DNA of 22,726 nt. It comes from CALZJC01 sp041574955. Its GTDB lineage: Bacteria; Acidobacteriota; Thermoanaerobaculia; Multivoradales; JAHEKO01. The translations under genes were made by a program, and so were the position numbers. Where the stretch lies: assembly GCA_041574955.1 (NCBI GenBank), contig JBFGNS010000066.1, forward strand, positions 1 to 22,726. The letters are read 5' to 3'. Positions 8,884-19,497 of this stretch are shown piece after piece; position 1 is the first letter of the stretch; every line of letters starts with the position of its first letter. The notes under the pieces are model-generated. The model ran no database searches. It saw only the letters and a program-made list of their open reading frames with translations, and was not told the origin of the DNA.

Positions 8884-9840
8884 GTGGGTCCGGTTCTGGC
8901 CATCGTCGGCGCCACCGCCACCGGCAAGAGCGCGCTGGCGCTGCGGCTGGCGGAGCGCCTGGACGGCGAGCTCGTCAACGCCGACGCGCTTCAGGTCTAC
9001 CGTGGCTTCGACATCGGCACCGCCAAGCCGAGCCCCGCCGATCGGCGGCGGGTGCGGCACCATCTGCTGGACATCCTCGAGCCGCAGCAGCGGTTCTCGG
9101 CCGGCGAGTTCGTGCGGCTGGCCCGCCGGGCGGTGGCCGACATCCTGGAGCGCGGCCGCCAGCCGGTGGTGGTGGGCGGCAGCGGGCTGTACCTGCGGGC
9201 GCTGTTCGAGGGCATCCGGGAGATACCGCCGATCGACCCGGCGGTGCGGCGCGCTCTGCGGCGCCGCCTGGCCGGCGAGGGCCCCGACGGGCTGCGCGCC
9301 GAGCTCCGCCGCGTCGACCCGGAAACCGCCGAGCGGCTGGCGGTCGGCGACTCCCAGCGCCTGCTGCGAGCGCTCGAAGTGGCGGTCTCCACCGGCAAGC
9401 CGCTGTCGCTCTGGCTGGCCGAGAAGCCGTTCGGCGAGGTGCCTCTGGCAGCCGTGCGGGTCGGATTGACGCTTCCCCGAGCGCTCCTATACGATCGCAT
9501 TTCGGCCCGGATCGAGCAGATGGTTCGCGACGGGTGGGTGGAGGAGGTCAGCGGCCTGCTGGCACGCGGTTCGAAGCTGTCGGATCCTGCATTTCAAGCC
9601 ATTGGGTATCGCCAGCTGGCGAGTTATCTGGCCGGCGAGTCGACACTGGCGGAGGCGATCGAAAGCACACAGCGGGCCACCCGCCGTTTCGCGAAACGCC
9701 AGCAGACCTGGTTCCGCCGGGAGAAGGGCGTTCGCTGGTTCGACCCCGCCGACCTCGACCAGACCCTGCAGCCTGTCGTCGATCTCCTCGTGTACCGGAG
9801 CGCGAGAGCGAGAGGTGGAAATGTCCAAGCCGACGATTAA
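8884..9840 (+). CDS. miaA: tRNA dimethylallyltransferase
   Basis: This enzyme transfers dimethylallyl from DMAPP to N6 of A37 in tRNAs that read codons starting with U. The protein has 318 residues, a typical length. Seen: the P-loop GATATGKS at 9-16, NADALQVYRGFDIGTAKP-type substrate loop (about 34-51), VVVGGSGLY (about 95-103), and the RLLRALEV segment. The GTG at 8884 is the first possible start since an in-frame TAG lies at 8872. The gene follows comEC by 38 bases and its last 20 bases overlap hfq; miaA-hfq is a widely conserved pair. Codons between about 9461 and 9620 are unusually AT-rich for this window, where a promoter for hfq seems to be embedded. Confidence 0.97.
   Translation: MGPVLAIVGATATGKSALALRLAERLDGELVNADALQVYRGFDIGTAKPSPADRRRVRHHLLDILEPQQRFSAGEFVRLARRAVADILERGRQPVVVGGSGLYLRALFEGIREIPPIDPAVRRALRRRLAGEGPDGLRAELRRVDPETAERLAVGDSQRLLRALEVAVSTGKPLSLWLAEKPFGEVPLAAVRVGLTLPRALLYDRISARIEQMVRDGWVEEVSGLLARGSKLSDPAFQAIGYRQLASYLAGESTLAEAIESTQRATRRFAKRQQTWFRREKGVRWFDPADLDQTLQPVVDLLVYRSARARGGNVQADD
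9466..9495 (+). promoter_or_regulatory. sigma70-type promoter inside miaA, probably for hfq
   Basis: TTGACG at 9466-9471 (5 of 6 to TTGACA) is followed after 18 bases by TACGAT at 9490-9495; a shifted reading gives TATACG at 9488-9493 after 16 bases. The codons that make it (TTG, CTT, CGA, CTA, ATT) are rare in the neighbouring genes, which suggests selection for the DNA signal. A transcript would start near 9502, about 320 bases before hfq. E. coli also has hfq promoters inside miaA. Confidence 0.5.
9811..9818 (+). promoter_or_regulatory. ribosome binding site of hfq
   Basis: AGAGGTGG sits 2 bases before the hfq ATG at 9821, with its AGAGG core 5 bases away. It is among the better Shine-Dalgarno matches in the window and settles the hfq start within the end of miaA. 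Confidence 0.6.
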
Positions 9841-10036
9841 CATCCAGGATGGCTATCTCTTCCAGACTCTCAAGGCCGGGTCGGCGCTGGCGGTGGAGCT
9901 GATCAACGGCAAGCGGCTCGAGGGCGTGCTCAAGCGGTTCGACCGGTTCGCCCTGATCCTCGAGCGCGAAGGCCGGGAGACACTGGTCTACAAGCATGCG
10001 GTGGCGACCCTCGAGGTCCAGCGTCCGACTGACTGA
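9821..10036 (+). CDS. hfq: RNA chaperone Hfq
   Basis: Hfq forms a hexameric Sm-like ring that pairs small RNAs with mRNAs. The ATG at 9821 gives 71 residues. Seen: Gln9-Asp10 at the start of the N-terminal helix, the Sm1 region with ELINGKRLEGVLKRFDRFALIL (split here as ELINGKRLEG and VLKRFDRFALIL), and the Sm2 signature Tyr57-Lys58-His59-Ala60, which lines the U-binding proximal pore. The arginine-rich rim patch of E. coli Hfq (RRER) is not present; the equivalent stretch reads LKAGS. The C-terminal tail is only a few residues long, unlike the long disordered tail of enterobacterial Hfq. The gene overlaps miaA by 20 bases, and the next gene starts inside it or at its stop. Confidence 0.95.
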   Translation: MSKPTINIQDGYLFQTLKAGSALAVELINGKRLEGVLKRFDRFALILEREGRETLVYKHAVATLEVQRPTD

Positions 10037-11375
10037 GGGCCGTGTCGGCAGCCGCACGGCGCTGGCCGGTGTGGCGCTGTTGGCGGCGGTCGCGGCCGGC
10101 TGCGCCCCGGCGGCCACCCGTCCGGCGGCGCCTTCGGTACCGCAGTCCGAGCGGCCGTTCCTGAGGCCGCCGTTGGAGGGCTGGGAGGGATCCGCCGAGC
10201 CGGCGGTGACCGCCTTCGTCGAAGAGCTCCACCGCCGTCTGCTGGCCGGCGAAGACCGCGCCCTGGTGCGCCGCGAGGCCGTCGAGCTGGCCGAGCGCAG
10301 ACCCGAGCTGGCGCCGGCGGCGGTGGTGCTGGCCCAGCTGGAGCTGGTGGCGGGCGAGCTGGAGTCGGCCGCCGCCCGGCTCTCCCCGCTGGTCGACGGC
10401 GCGCCGCAGTACGTCGCGGCGGCGGTGGCGCTGGGCCACGCCGCCGAGGGCCTGGGGCAGGTGCCGCGGGCCTACGGTGCCTACCGCGGCGCGGCGCCGC
10501 TGTCGGCCCTCGCCGCCGAGCGCGCCGAGCTGCTGCGCCCGCGGGCGCTCGAGATCACCGGCAACCGCCTGTCCGACGCGCTCACCCGCGGTCAGCTCGA
10601 AGAAGCCGACGCCCAGCTCGCGGCGCTGCGCGCCTGGGCGCCGGACGAGACCGTCACCCTGGTGGCGGAGCAGAGCGTGGCGGCGGCACGCGGCGACGGC
10701 CGGGCCGAGCTGGCGGCGGTGCGGGCGCTGCGCTCCCGGCAGCCCGCCGACCCCGAGCTGCGCGATCGGCACGTCGAGTTGGAGATCGAGGCCGGCGACC
10801 CGGGCGAGGCGATTGGCATCCTGCAGCAGATGCAGAGCGAGCGGCCGGACGATCCGTCGGTTGCCAGACGGCTGGCGCGCGCCCGCTTCCAGTGGCGTCT
10901 GGTGCTGCTGCCCGGTGAGGTGCGCGAGCTGCTCACCGCGCCGGAGCTGACGCGCGGCGAGCTGGCGTCGTTGCTCTACTGGCTGTTTCCGAAGGTACGC
11001 TACGCGCGGCCGCAACGGGCACGTATCGCCAACGATGTCTTCGACCACCGGTTCCGTGAAGAGATCGTGCGGGTCATCAACCTCGGACTGATGGACGTCG
11101 ACGTACAGCTCCATCAGTTTGTTCCCGAGCGGCCGGTGACGAGGGTGGAGGCGATGGCCGCCTTGCTGCGGTTGGTGGCGGGCGACCGGCCGGAGCTCGG
11201 TTGCCTGGGCGGCGTCGGCCGCAGCGCGCGAGTGTCGTGGCCGATGGTATGCGGCGCGGCGGCGGCCTGCGGCCTGCTCGACAGCGAGTCCGACTGCCTG
11301 CCGAGCGCCGGTGTCGCCGGCCGTGAAGCGCTCGAGATCTGCCGTCTCGCCCAAGGGCTGCTGGGAACGGGATGA
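9996..11375 (+). CDS. predicted lipoprotein with helical repeats and S-layer-homology-like C-terminus
   Basis: I do not recognise a named family. From the ATG at 9996 it has 459 residues, with a lipoprotein-type signal (hydrophobic LAGVALLAAVAAG before Cys36). That start overlaps hfq by 41 bases; a CTG at 10029 would give a more usual 25-residue signal and an 8-base overlap, so the start is uncertain. Residues about 60-310 are Ala/Leu/Glu/Arg-rich helix pairs that look like TPR-type repeats (for example ELAPAAVVLAQLELVAGELE). Residues about 335-395 resemble an SLH repeat: a helix, INLGLM, then a conserved-looking PVTRVEAMAALLRLV. It is probably an envelope protein involved in assembly or wall contact; the function is unknown. 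It ends 43 bases before the phosphatidyltransferase gene. Confidence 0.78.
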   Translation: MRWRPSRSSVRLTEGRVGSRTALAGVALLAAVAAGCAPAATRPAAPSVPQSERPFLRPPLEGWEGSAEPAVTAFVEELHRRLLAGEDRALVRREAVELAERRPELAPAAVVLAQLELVAGELESAAARLSPLVDGAPQYVAAAVALGHAAEGLGQVPRAYGAYRGAAPLSALAAERAELLRPRALEITGNRLSDALTRGQLEEADAQLAALRAWAPDETVTLVAEQSVAAARGDGRAELAAVRALRSRQPADPELRDRHVELEIEAGDPGEAIGILQQMQSERPDDPSVARRLARARFQWRLVLLPGEVRELLTAPELTRGELASLLYWLFPKVRYARPQRARIANDVFDHRFREEIVRVINLGLMDVDVQLHQFVPERPVTRVEAMAALLRLVAGDRPELGCLGGVGRSARVSWPMVCGAAAACGLLDSESDCLPSAGVAGREALEICRLAQGLLGTG

Positions 11376-11418
11376 GAGCCTCTCTGCCGCCGTCCAGGAT
11401 CGAGCCGGGAGCCGGCCG

Positions 11419-11994
11419 GTGAGGGCCGTCACCCTCTACCGCGTGGCCAACGGCCTGACCCTGGGGCGCATCGCCGCCATCCCGGTGCTGGTCTACCTGG
11501 TGGCACGGGCCGCCGACGAGCCGCGCTACCGGCTCGCCGCCGTGGCGATGGTGGTGGTGCTCCAGCTATCGGACATCGCCGACGGCTTCTTCGCGCGGCT
11601 GGCCCGCCAGCAGAGCGACGACCGCAACCCGCTCGGGCGGCTGTTCGATCCGCTGGCCGACAAGCTCTACATCGGCTTCACCTACATCACGCTGTCGCTG
11701 ACCCACGACTTTCCGTGGTGGATCACCGGCGTGGTGGTGGCGCGCGACCTGCTGCTGATCGGCGGCTGGATCCTGCGCCGGATGTTCATGTCGATCACCA
11801 CCGTCTTGCCCAATTTCTGGGGCAAGGCGGCGGACACCCTGCAGGCGGTGCTGATCCTGGCCTTCCTGCTGGCCCTGCCCGAGCCGCTGCTGGGGTGGAT
11901 CCGCGGGCTGATGGTGGTGATGACCGTGGTGTCGGGAGCCATCTACGTGTTCGAGGGCTACCAGGTCTCGCGCAGCCGCTCGCGGGCGAGGTAG
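11419..11994 (+). CDS. CDP-alcohol phosphatidyltransferase, PgsA-like
   Basis: This inner-membrane enzyme family makes phospholipids by joining a CDP-diacylglycerol phosphatidyl group to an alcohol, most often glycerol-3-phosphate. The GTG at 11419 gives 191 residues and has GGGAG at 11407-11411 with ideal spacing; longer in-frame starts would add a hydrophilic, unlikely N-terminus. Seen: NGLTLGRI near the start and the metal-binding motif Asp52-x2-Asp55-Gly56-x2-Ala59-Arg60 ... Gly73-x3-Asp77-x3-Asp81. The spacer between Ala-Arg and Gly is 12 residues, whereas PgsA usually has 8. Several hydrophobic helices follow, to about residue 180. Phosphatidylglycerophosphate synthase is most likely, but cardiolipin synthase-type or another substrate cannot be excluded, so no symbol is given. 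Confidence 0.88.
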   Translation: MRAVTLYRVANGLTLGRIAAIPVLVYLVARAADEPRYRLAAVAMVVVLQLSDIADGFFARLARQQSDDRNPLGRLFDPLADKLYIGFTYITLSLTHDFPWWITGVVVARDLLLIGGWILRRMFMSITTVLPNFWGKAADTLQAVLILAFLLALPEPLLGWIRGLMVVMTVVSGAIYVFEGYQVSRSRSRAR

Positions 11995-12072
11995 ATTGGG
12001 CGAGCGGCGCACCGTGGGGTCGATGGGTGGGGAGCCCCGCCACCGGCCCGGTCGCGTCAGGTCAACCGCACG

Positions 12073-15534
<3,462 letters not shown>

Positions 15535-15575
15535 ACGCCTGAGCCGCGCGGGCGGCGGGCGGCAGGGAGCGCGCC

Positions 15576-18245
15576 GTGGAGCTCATCACCACCCACATCG
15601 GTGCCGATTTCGACGCCCTGGCGGCGAGCCTGATCGCGCGCAAGCTGCACCCCGGCGCCGAGCTGTTCTTCCCCGGGTCGCGCGAGGAGTCGGTGCGGCG
15701 CATGCTGGAGAGCGGCTACGTCGAGTTCGAGGAGCTCAAGCAGCGCCAGATCGACCCGGCCCGGATCCGCCGGCTGGTGCTGTGCGACTGCCGGCAGCGT
15801 GAGCGGCTGGGGGTGGTCGCCGGCTGGCTGGAGCGGCACCCGTCGATCGAGGTCACCATCTACGACCACCACCCGCCCGGCGACGACGACGTCGCCGGCG
15901 GCGGCATCGTAGACCCCGAAGCGGGCTCGACCTCGACCCTGATGACCGAGGAGCTGCGGCGGCGCGGCCTGGAGCCGACCGCGCGCGAGGCGACCCTGCT
16001 GCTGATGGGCATTTACGAAGACACCGGCTCGCTCAGCTACGCCACCACCGGTCCGCGTGATCTCGCGGCGGCGGCCTGGCTGCTCGAGCGCGGCGGCGAG
16101 ATCGGTCCGGTGCGCCGCTTCGCGCTGCGCAAGCTGGACCCGAGGCGGCTCGACGTGCTCCACCGGATGACCGACGAGCTCAGGATCTACCGCCTGCGTG
16201 GCCACCGCGTGGGCGTGGTGGCGCTCGAGCTGGGTGACTACATTGACGAGCTGGCTCCGCTGGTCGGCCGCTGCCTGGAGCTGTTCGAGCTGCCGCTGCT
16301 GTTCGGCATCTTTGGCGAAGGCGAGCGGGTGACGATCATCGCGCGCGGCGAGGTGGAGGGTCTCAACCTCGGCGGCCTGCTGAGCGAGCACGCCGGCGGC
16401 GGCGGCCACGAGACCGCCGCCTCGGCCAGCGTCAAGGGAAAGACGGTGCTGGAGGTGCGCGAGCGGCTGCTGGCGCGACTCGAGGAGGAGCTGCCGCCGC
16501 TGGTGCGCGCCGCCGACCTGATGCTCGAGAACTACGCAGTGGTGCCGGCGCGCGAGACGGTGGCCGAGGCCAAGCGTCAGCTCAACCGCCTGCGCCTCAA
16601 CGCCGCGCCGGTGACCGACGGCGACGGCGAGCGAGTGGTGGGGGTGATCACCCGGCAGCAGATCGACTCGGCGCTGCAGCACGGGCTGGACGACCGGCCG
16701 ATCGAGCAGGTCATGGAGCGCGACCTGCAGTGGGTACCGCCGGAGGCACCGGCGGACGACATCGCGCGCCGCATGATGGGACGCCACCCGCGGCTGGTGC
16801 TGGTGGGCGATCCGCAGGCTGGCAGGCCGCTGGGCATCGCCACCCGGATGCGTGTGCTGCGGCACCTGTACGGGCGGCTGGAGGAGACCGCCGATCCGCT
16901 CGGGCGCCGGGCGCGTGAGCGCCGGGCGCGCCGCGAGGAGGTCGGCCGGCTGCTCGCCGAGAGGCTGGCGCCGCCGGTGGCCGAGCGGGTGCTGGCGGCG
17001 GCCGAGGTCGCTCGCCGCCACGGCATCCGCGTCTACCTGGTGGGAGGGCTGGTGCGCGATCTGCTGCTGGGCCGCGACAACCGGGATCTCGACCTGGTGG
17101 TCGAGGGCGACGGCATCCAGTTCGCCCGCCTGCTGCGTCAGCGGCTGGGCGGCCGGGTGCGCGAGCACCGGCCGTTCATGACCGCGGTGCTGGTGGATCC
17201 GGAGGAATTCCACATCGACGTCGCCACCGCCCGCAGCGAGTTCTACCGCGCGCCGGCGGCGCTGCCCGAGGTGCGCCTGAGCCCGATCCGGCAGGACCTC
17301 TACCGGCGCGACTTCACAATCAACACCCTGGCCATCCGGTTGGGCCCCGACGAGTCGCCGGAGCTGATCGACTACTTCGGCGGCCGCCAGGACCTCGAGC
17401 GAGAGGCGCTGCGGGTGCTTCACAGCCTGTCGTTCATCGACGACCCGACCCGGCTGCTGCGGGCGGTCCGCCTGGAGGGCCGGCTCGGCTTCACACTGTC
17501 GAGCGAGACCGCGCGGCTGGCCGAGCTGGCGGTTGACGAGGGCGTCTTCGCCCAGCTCTCCGGTGCCCGCCTGCGCCACGAGCTGGTGCGGTTGCTGGAA
17601 GAGCCGGCCACCGCGGTGCGCGGGGTCGAGCGGCTCGCAGAGCTGCGCCTGCTGCCGGTGCTGCAGTCGCGGCTCGCCTACACCGCTGCGGTGCGCGAGC
17701 GGCTGGCCGAGGCCGCCGCGGCGGTCGACTGGTACCGGTTCGAGGGGCTCGACGAGCCGCCGGTCGTGGTCTGGCGCCTGCTGCTGGCGGCGCTCGCCTG
17801 GGAGCTGCCGCCAGCGGCCACCCGGCAGCTGGTGGAGCGGCTGGCGTTCGGTGGCGACGACCGGACGTTCCTGACCGGCTGCCGCGAGCGCGTCACCGGC
17901 GCGCTCGCCGCGCTGGCGGCGCCCGGCCTGGTGGCGCACGCCGCCGCCGCCGCCCTCGCGCCGCTGGGCGGCGAGGAGATCCTGCTGCTGATGGCGCTGG
18001 GCGACGACGCGGTGCGCGTCTGGGTGCGCCGCGACCTGACGGAGTTCCGCCGTCTCCGGCTGTCGATCGGCGGCGCGGCGCTGATCGAGCGCGGCGTGCC
18101 CGCCGGGCCGTGGATCGGCCACGCCCTGGCGGCGACCCGCGCCGCGCGGCTCGACGGCGAGATCGGCCCGGACGGCGAGTTAGGATTCGCCTTGCAGATC
18201 GCCGCCGAGCGGGCCGGCGACCGGCAGGGGGATCCTCCGCCATGA
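15576..18245 (+). CDS. DHH phosphoesterase - CBS pair - tRNA nucleotidyltransferase fusion
   Basis: This 889-residue protein has three modules. Residues 1-185 are a DHH phosphoesterase (His7, Asp11, Asp13; Asp97-His98-His99; GIYEDTGSLSY), followed by DHHA1 with GGGGH at 274-278, as in NrnA-like nano-RNases. Residues about 310-430 form two CBS domains, which often bind adenine nucleotides. From about 470 it is a class II poly(A) polymerase/tRNA nucleotidyltransferase with Gly490-Gly491 and catalytic Asp504/Asp506 (DNRDLDLVVEG), RRDFTIN at 577-583 and DDPTRLLRAVRLEGRL. The layout matches the long A-adding enzyme known from Aquifex aeolicus, so it may add only the terminal A of tRNA CCA, with a CC-adding enzyme elsewhere. 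The GTG at 15576 has GGGAG nearby. Its stop overlaps the next ATG by 4 bases. Confidence 0.92.
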   Translation: MELITTHIGADFDALAASLIARKLHPGAELFFPGSREESVRRMLESGYVEFEELKQRQIDPARIRRLVLCDCRQRERLGVVAGWLERHPSIEVTIYDHHPPGDDDVAGGGIVDPEAGSTSTLMTEELRRRGLEPTAREATLLLMGIYEDTGSLSYATTGPRDLAAAAWLLERGGEIGPVRRFALRKLDPRRLDVLHRMTDELRIYRLRGHRVGVVALELGDYIDELAPLVGRCLELFELPLLFGIFGEGERVTIIARGEVEGLNLGGLLSEHAGGGGHETAASASVKGKTVLEVRERLLARLEEELPPLVRAADLMLENYAVVPARETVAEAKRQLNRLRLNAAPVTDGDGERVVGVITRQQIDSALQHGLDDRPIEQVMERDLQWVPPEAPADDIARRMMGRHPRLVLVGDPQAGRPLGIATRMRVLRHLYGRLEETADPLGRRARERRARREEVGRLLAERLAPPVAERVLAAAEVARRHGIRVYLVGGLVRDLLLGRDNRDLDLVVEGDGIQFARLLRQRLGGRVREHRPFMTAVLVDPEEFHIDVATARSEFYRAPAALPEVRLSPIRQDLYRRDFTINTLAIRLGPDESPELIDYFGGRQDLEREALRVLHSLSFIDDPTRLLRAVRLEGRLGFTLSSETARLAELAVDEGVFAQLSGARLRHELVRLLEEPATAVRGVERLAELRLLPVLQSRLAYTAAVRERLAEAAAAVDWYRFEGLDEPPVVVWRLLLAALAWELPPAATRQLVERLAFGGDDRTFLTGCRERVTGALAALAAPGLVAHAAAAALAPLGGEEILLLMALGDDAVRVWVRRDLTEFRRLRLSIGGAALIERGVPAGPWIGHALAATRAARLDGEIGPDGELGFALQIAAERAGDRQGDPPP

Positions 18246-18904
18246 TGCTGCGCAGCGCTACGCTCGTCTTCTGTCTGTGCGCCGGCGTGGCGGCGGATGC
18301 GGCCGGCGGAGCTTCGGCCGACCCGCGCAGCCACGAGCTGCTGCGTTACCAGTGCGAGAGCGACGTCGGCGGCCACCAGCTCACCCTCTTCGCCAACGGC
18401 ACGTTGAGGCTGCGCGAGACGCAGACCGAGGGGGAGGAGCGCAGGATGCGGCTGGCCGAGCTGGGGCCGGCCGAGCTCGCCGCCTACCGCAACCGGCTGG
18501 CCGCCGAGGACCTGTCCGAGGTGCGGGCGCGGGGTGCCGAGATGAGCGGCGACTGGGTGGAGCGGTGCAGCCTGTGGCTGGAACTGCCCGACCGGCAGCC
18601 CGAGCTGCTGCGCTTCGGCCGGCTCGACACCCTGCCGCTGCCGCTGGCGCGGCTGCTGACGGTGGTCGACGACCTGCTTCTCGAGGTGGACCGGCGGGCA
18701 CCGCGCTCGCGGCTGCCACTGGACTACGAGCCGCGCCCCGGCGACCGCCTGCTGCGCGTCGACGGCAACCGTTTCGAGGTGGTCGCCTTCACCAGCGACG
18801 GCAGGGGGGTCGAGCTGCTGGGACTCGACGTGCCGCTGGTGATCTACCTGCCGCGCGAGGCGTTGACGGACGAGTTCGAGCAGCTGCTGGAGCGCCGGCC
18901 TTGA
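18242..18904 (+). CDS. secreted or periplasmic protein of unknown function
   Basis: The 220-residue protein begins with a Sec signal peptide (MMLRSATLVFCLCAGVAADA), with likely cleavage near GGASA-DPRS. The mature part opens with LLRYQCESDVGGHQLTLFANGTLRLRE, written here as the two segments LLRYQCESDVGG and HQLTLFANGTLRLRE, and contains LAELGPAELAAYRNRL; the pattern suggests a small beta-rich domain with a helix. I do not recognise a family, although I recall similar unnamed proteins in Acidobacteriota. The ATG at 18242 overlaps the preceding TGA (ATGA); ATG 18245 is an equal alternative. Its own TGA overlaps the TTG of rsmD. The operon position between a tRNA enzyme and an rRNA methyltransferase gives no functional hint for an exported protein. 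Confidence 0.8.
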   Translation: MMLRSATLVFCLCAGVAADAAGGASADPRSHELLRYQCESDVGGHQLTLFANGTLRLRETQTEGEERRMRLAELGPAELAAYRNRLAAEDLSEVRARGAEMSGDWVERCSLWLELPDRQPELLRFGRLDTLPLPLARLLTVVDDLLLEVDRRAPRSRLPLDYEPRPGDRLLRVDGNRFEVVAFTSDGRGVELLGLDVPLVIYLPREALTDEFEQLLERRP

Positions 18905-19497
18905 GCCGCCGGAGCCTGACGGTCGCCGGCGGCGAGGCACGCGGCCTGCGCCTCGAGGTGCCGCCCGGCATGCGACCGACCAGCGGCCGCCTGCGCGCCA
19001 CGCTGTTCGATCTGTGGGGCGGGAGGGTGAGCGGCGCGCGCGTCCTGGACCTGTTCGCCGGCTCGGGCGCGGTGGGCATCGAGGCCGCCAGTCGTGGCGC
19101 CGCGTTCGTTGTGCTGGTCGAGGCGGCGGGGCCGGTCTTCGCGGCGCTCGAGCGCAACCTGGGCAGGGTGGCGGCCGGCCGGCGGCTGCCCGGCCGGCTG
19201 CAGGCGGTGCGCGGCCGGCTACCCGAGGCGCTCGAGCGGCTGGGCGGCGGCGAGCCGTTCGACCTGGTGTTCGCCGACCCGCCCTACGGCTACGCCGGCT
19301 GGGGCGAGCTGCAGTCGGCGGTGGTACCGCTGCTGGCTCCGGGTGCCGAGCTGGTGCTCGAGCACGGGTGGCGCGAGCCGCCGCCGCCGCCGCCCGCCGG
19401 CCTGGTCGAGCTCGAGACGCGGCGCTACGGCGACAGCGCCCTCTGCCGCCGGCGCGCCGGCCGGCGCCCGGCCGAGGTGGCGGAGGTCGAGGCTTGA
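18901..19497 (+). CDS. rsmD: 16S rRNA (guanine(966)-N(2))-methyltransferase
   Basis: RsmD methylates N2 of G966 of 16S rRNA using S-adenosylmethionine. The TTG at 18901 gives 198 residues and overlaps the preceding stop (TTGA). It is needed to keep the family's N-terminal segment (here SLTVAGGEARGLRL), which the later ATG at 18970 would remove. Seen: RPTSGRLRATLFDLW at 25-39, the SAM-binding motif VLDLFAGSGAVGIEA at 48-62, and the catalytic DPPY at 126-129. The last 20 residues are Arg/Ala-rich and probably a species-specific tail. The gene's TGA overlaps the TTG of the next gene. Confidence 0.92.
   Translation: MSRRSLTVAGGEARGLRLEVPPGMRPTSGRLRATLFDLWGGRVSGARVLDLFAGSGAVGIEAASRGAAFVVLVEAAGPVFAALERNLGRVAAGRRLPGRLQAVRGRLPEALERLGGGEPFDLVFADPPYGYAGWGELQSAVVPLLAPGAELVLEHGWREPPPPPPAGLVELETRRYGDSALCRRRAGRRPAEVAEVEA

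Noticed and set aside
11311..11418. Upstream in-frame starts (11311 or 11323) for the CDP-alcohol phosphatidyltransferase
   Set aside because: They add a hydrophilic extension overlapping the previous gene, whereas GTG 11419 has a well-spaced GGGAG.
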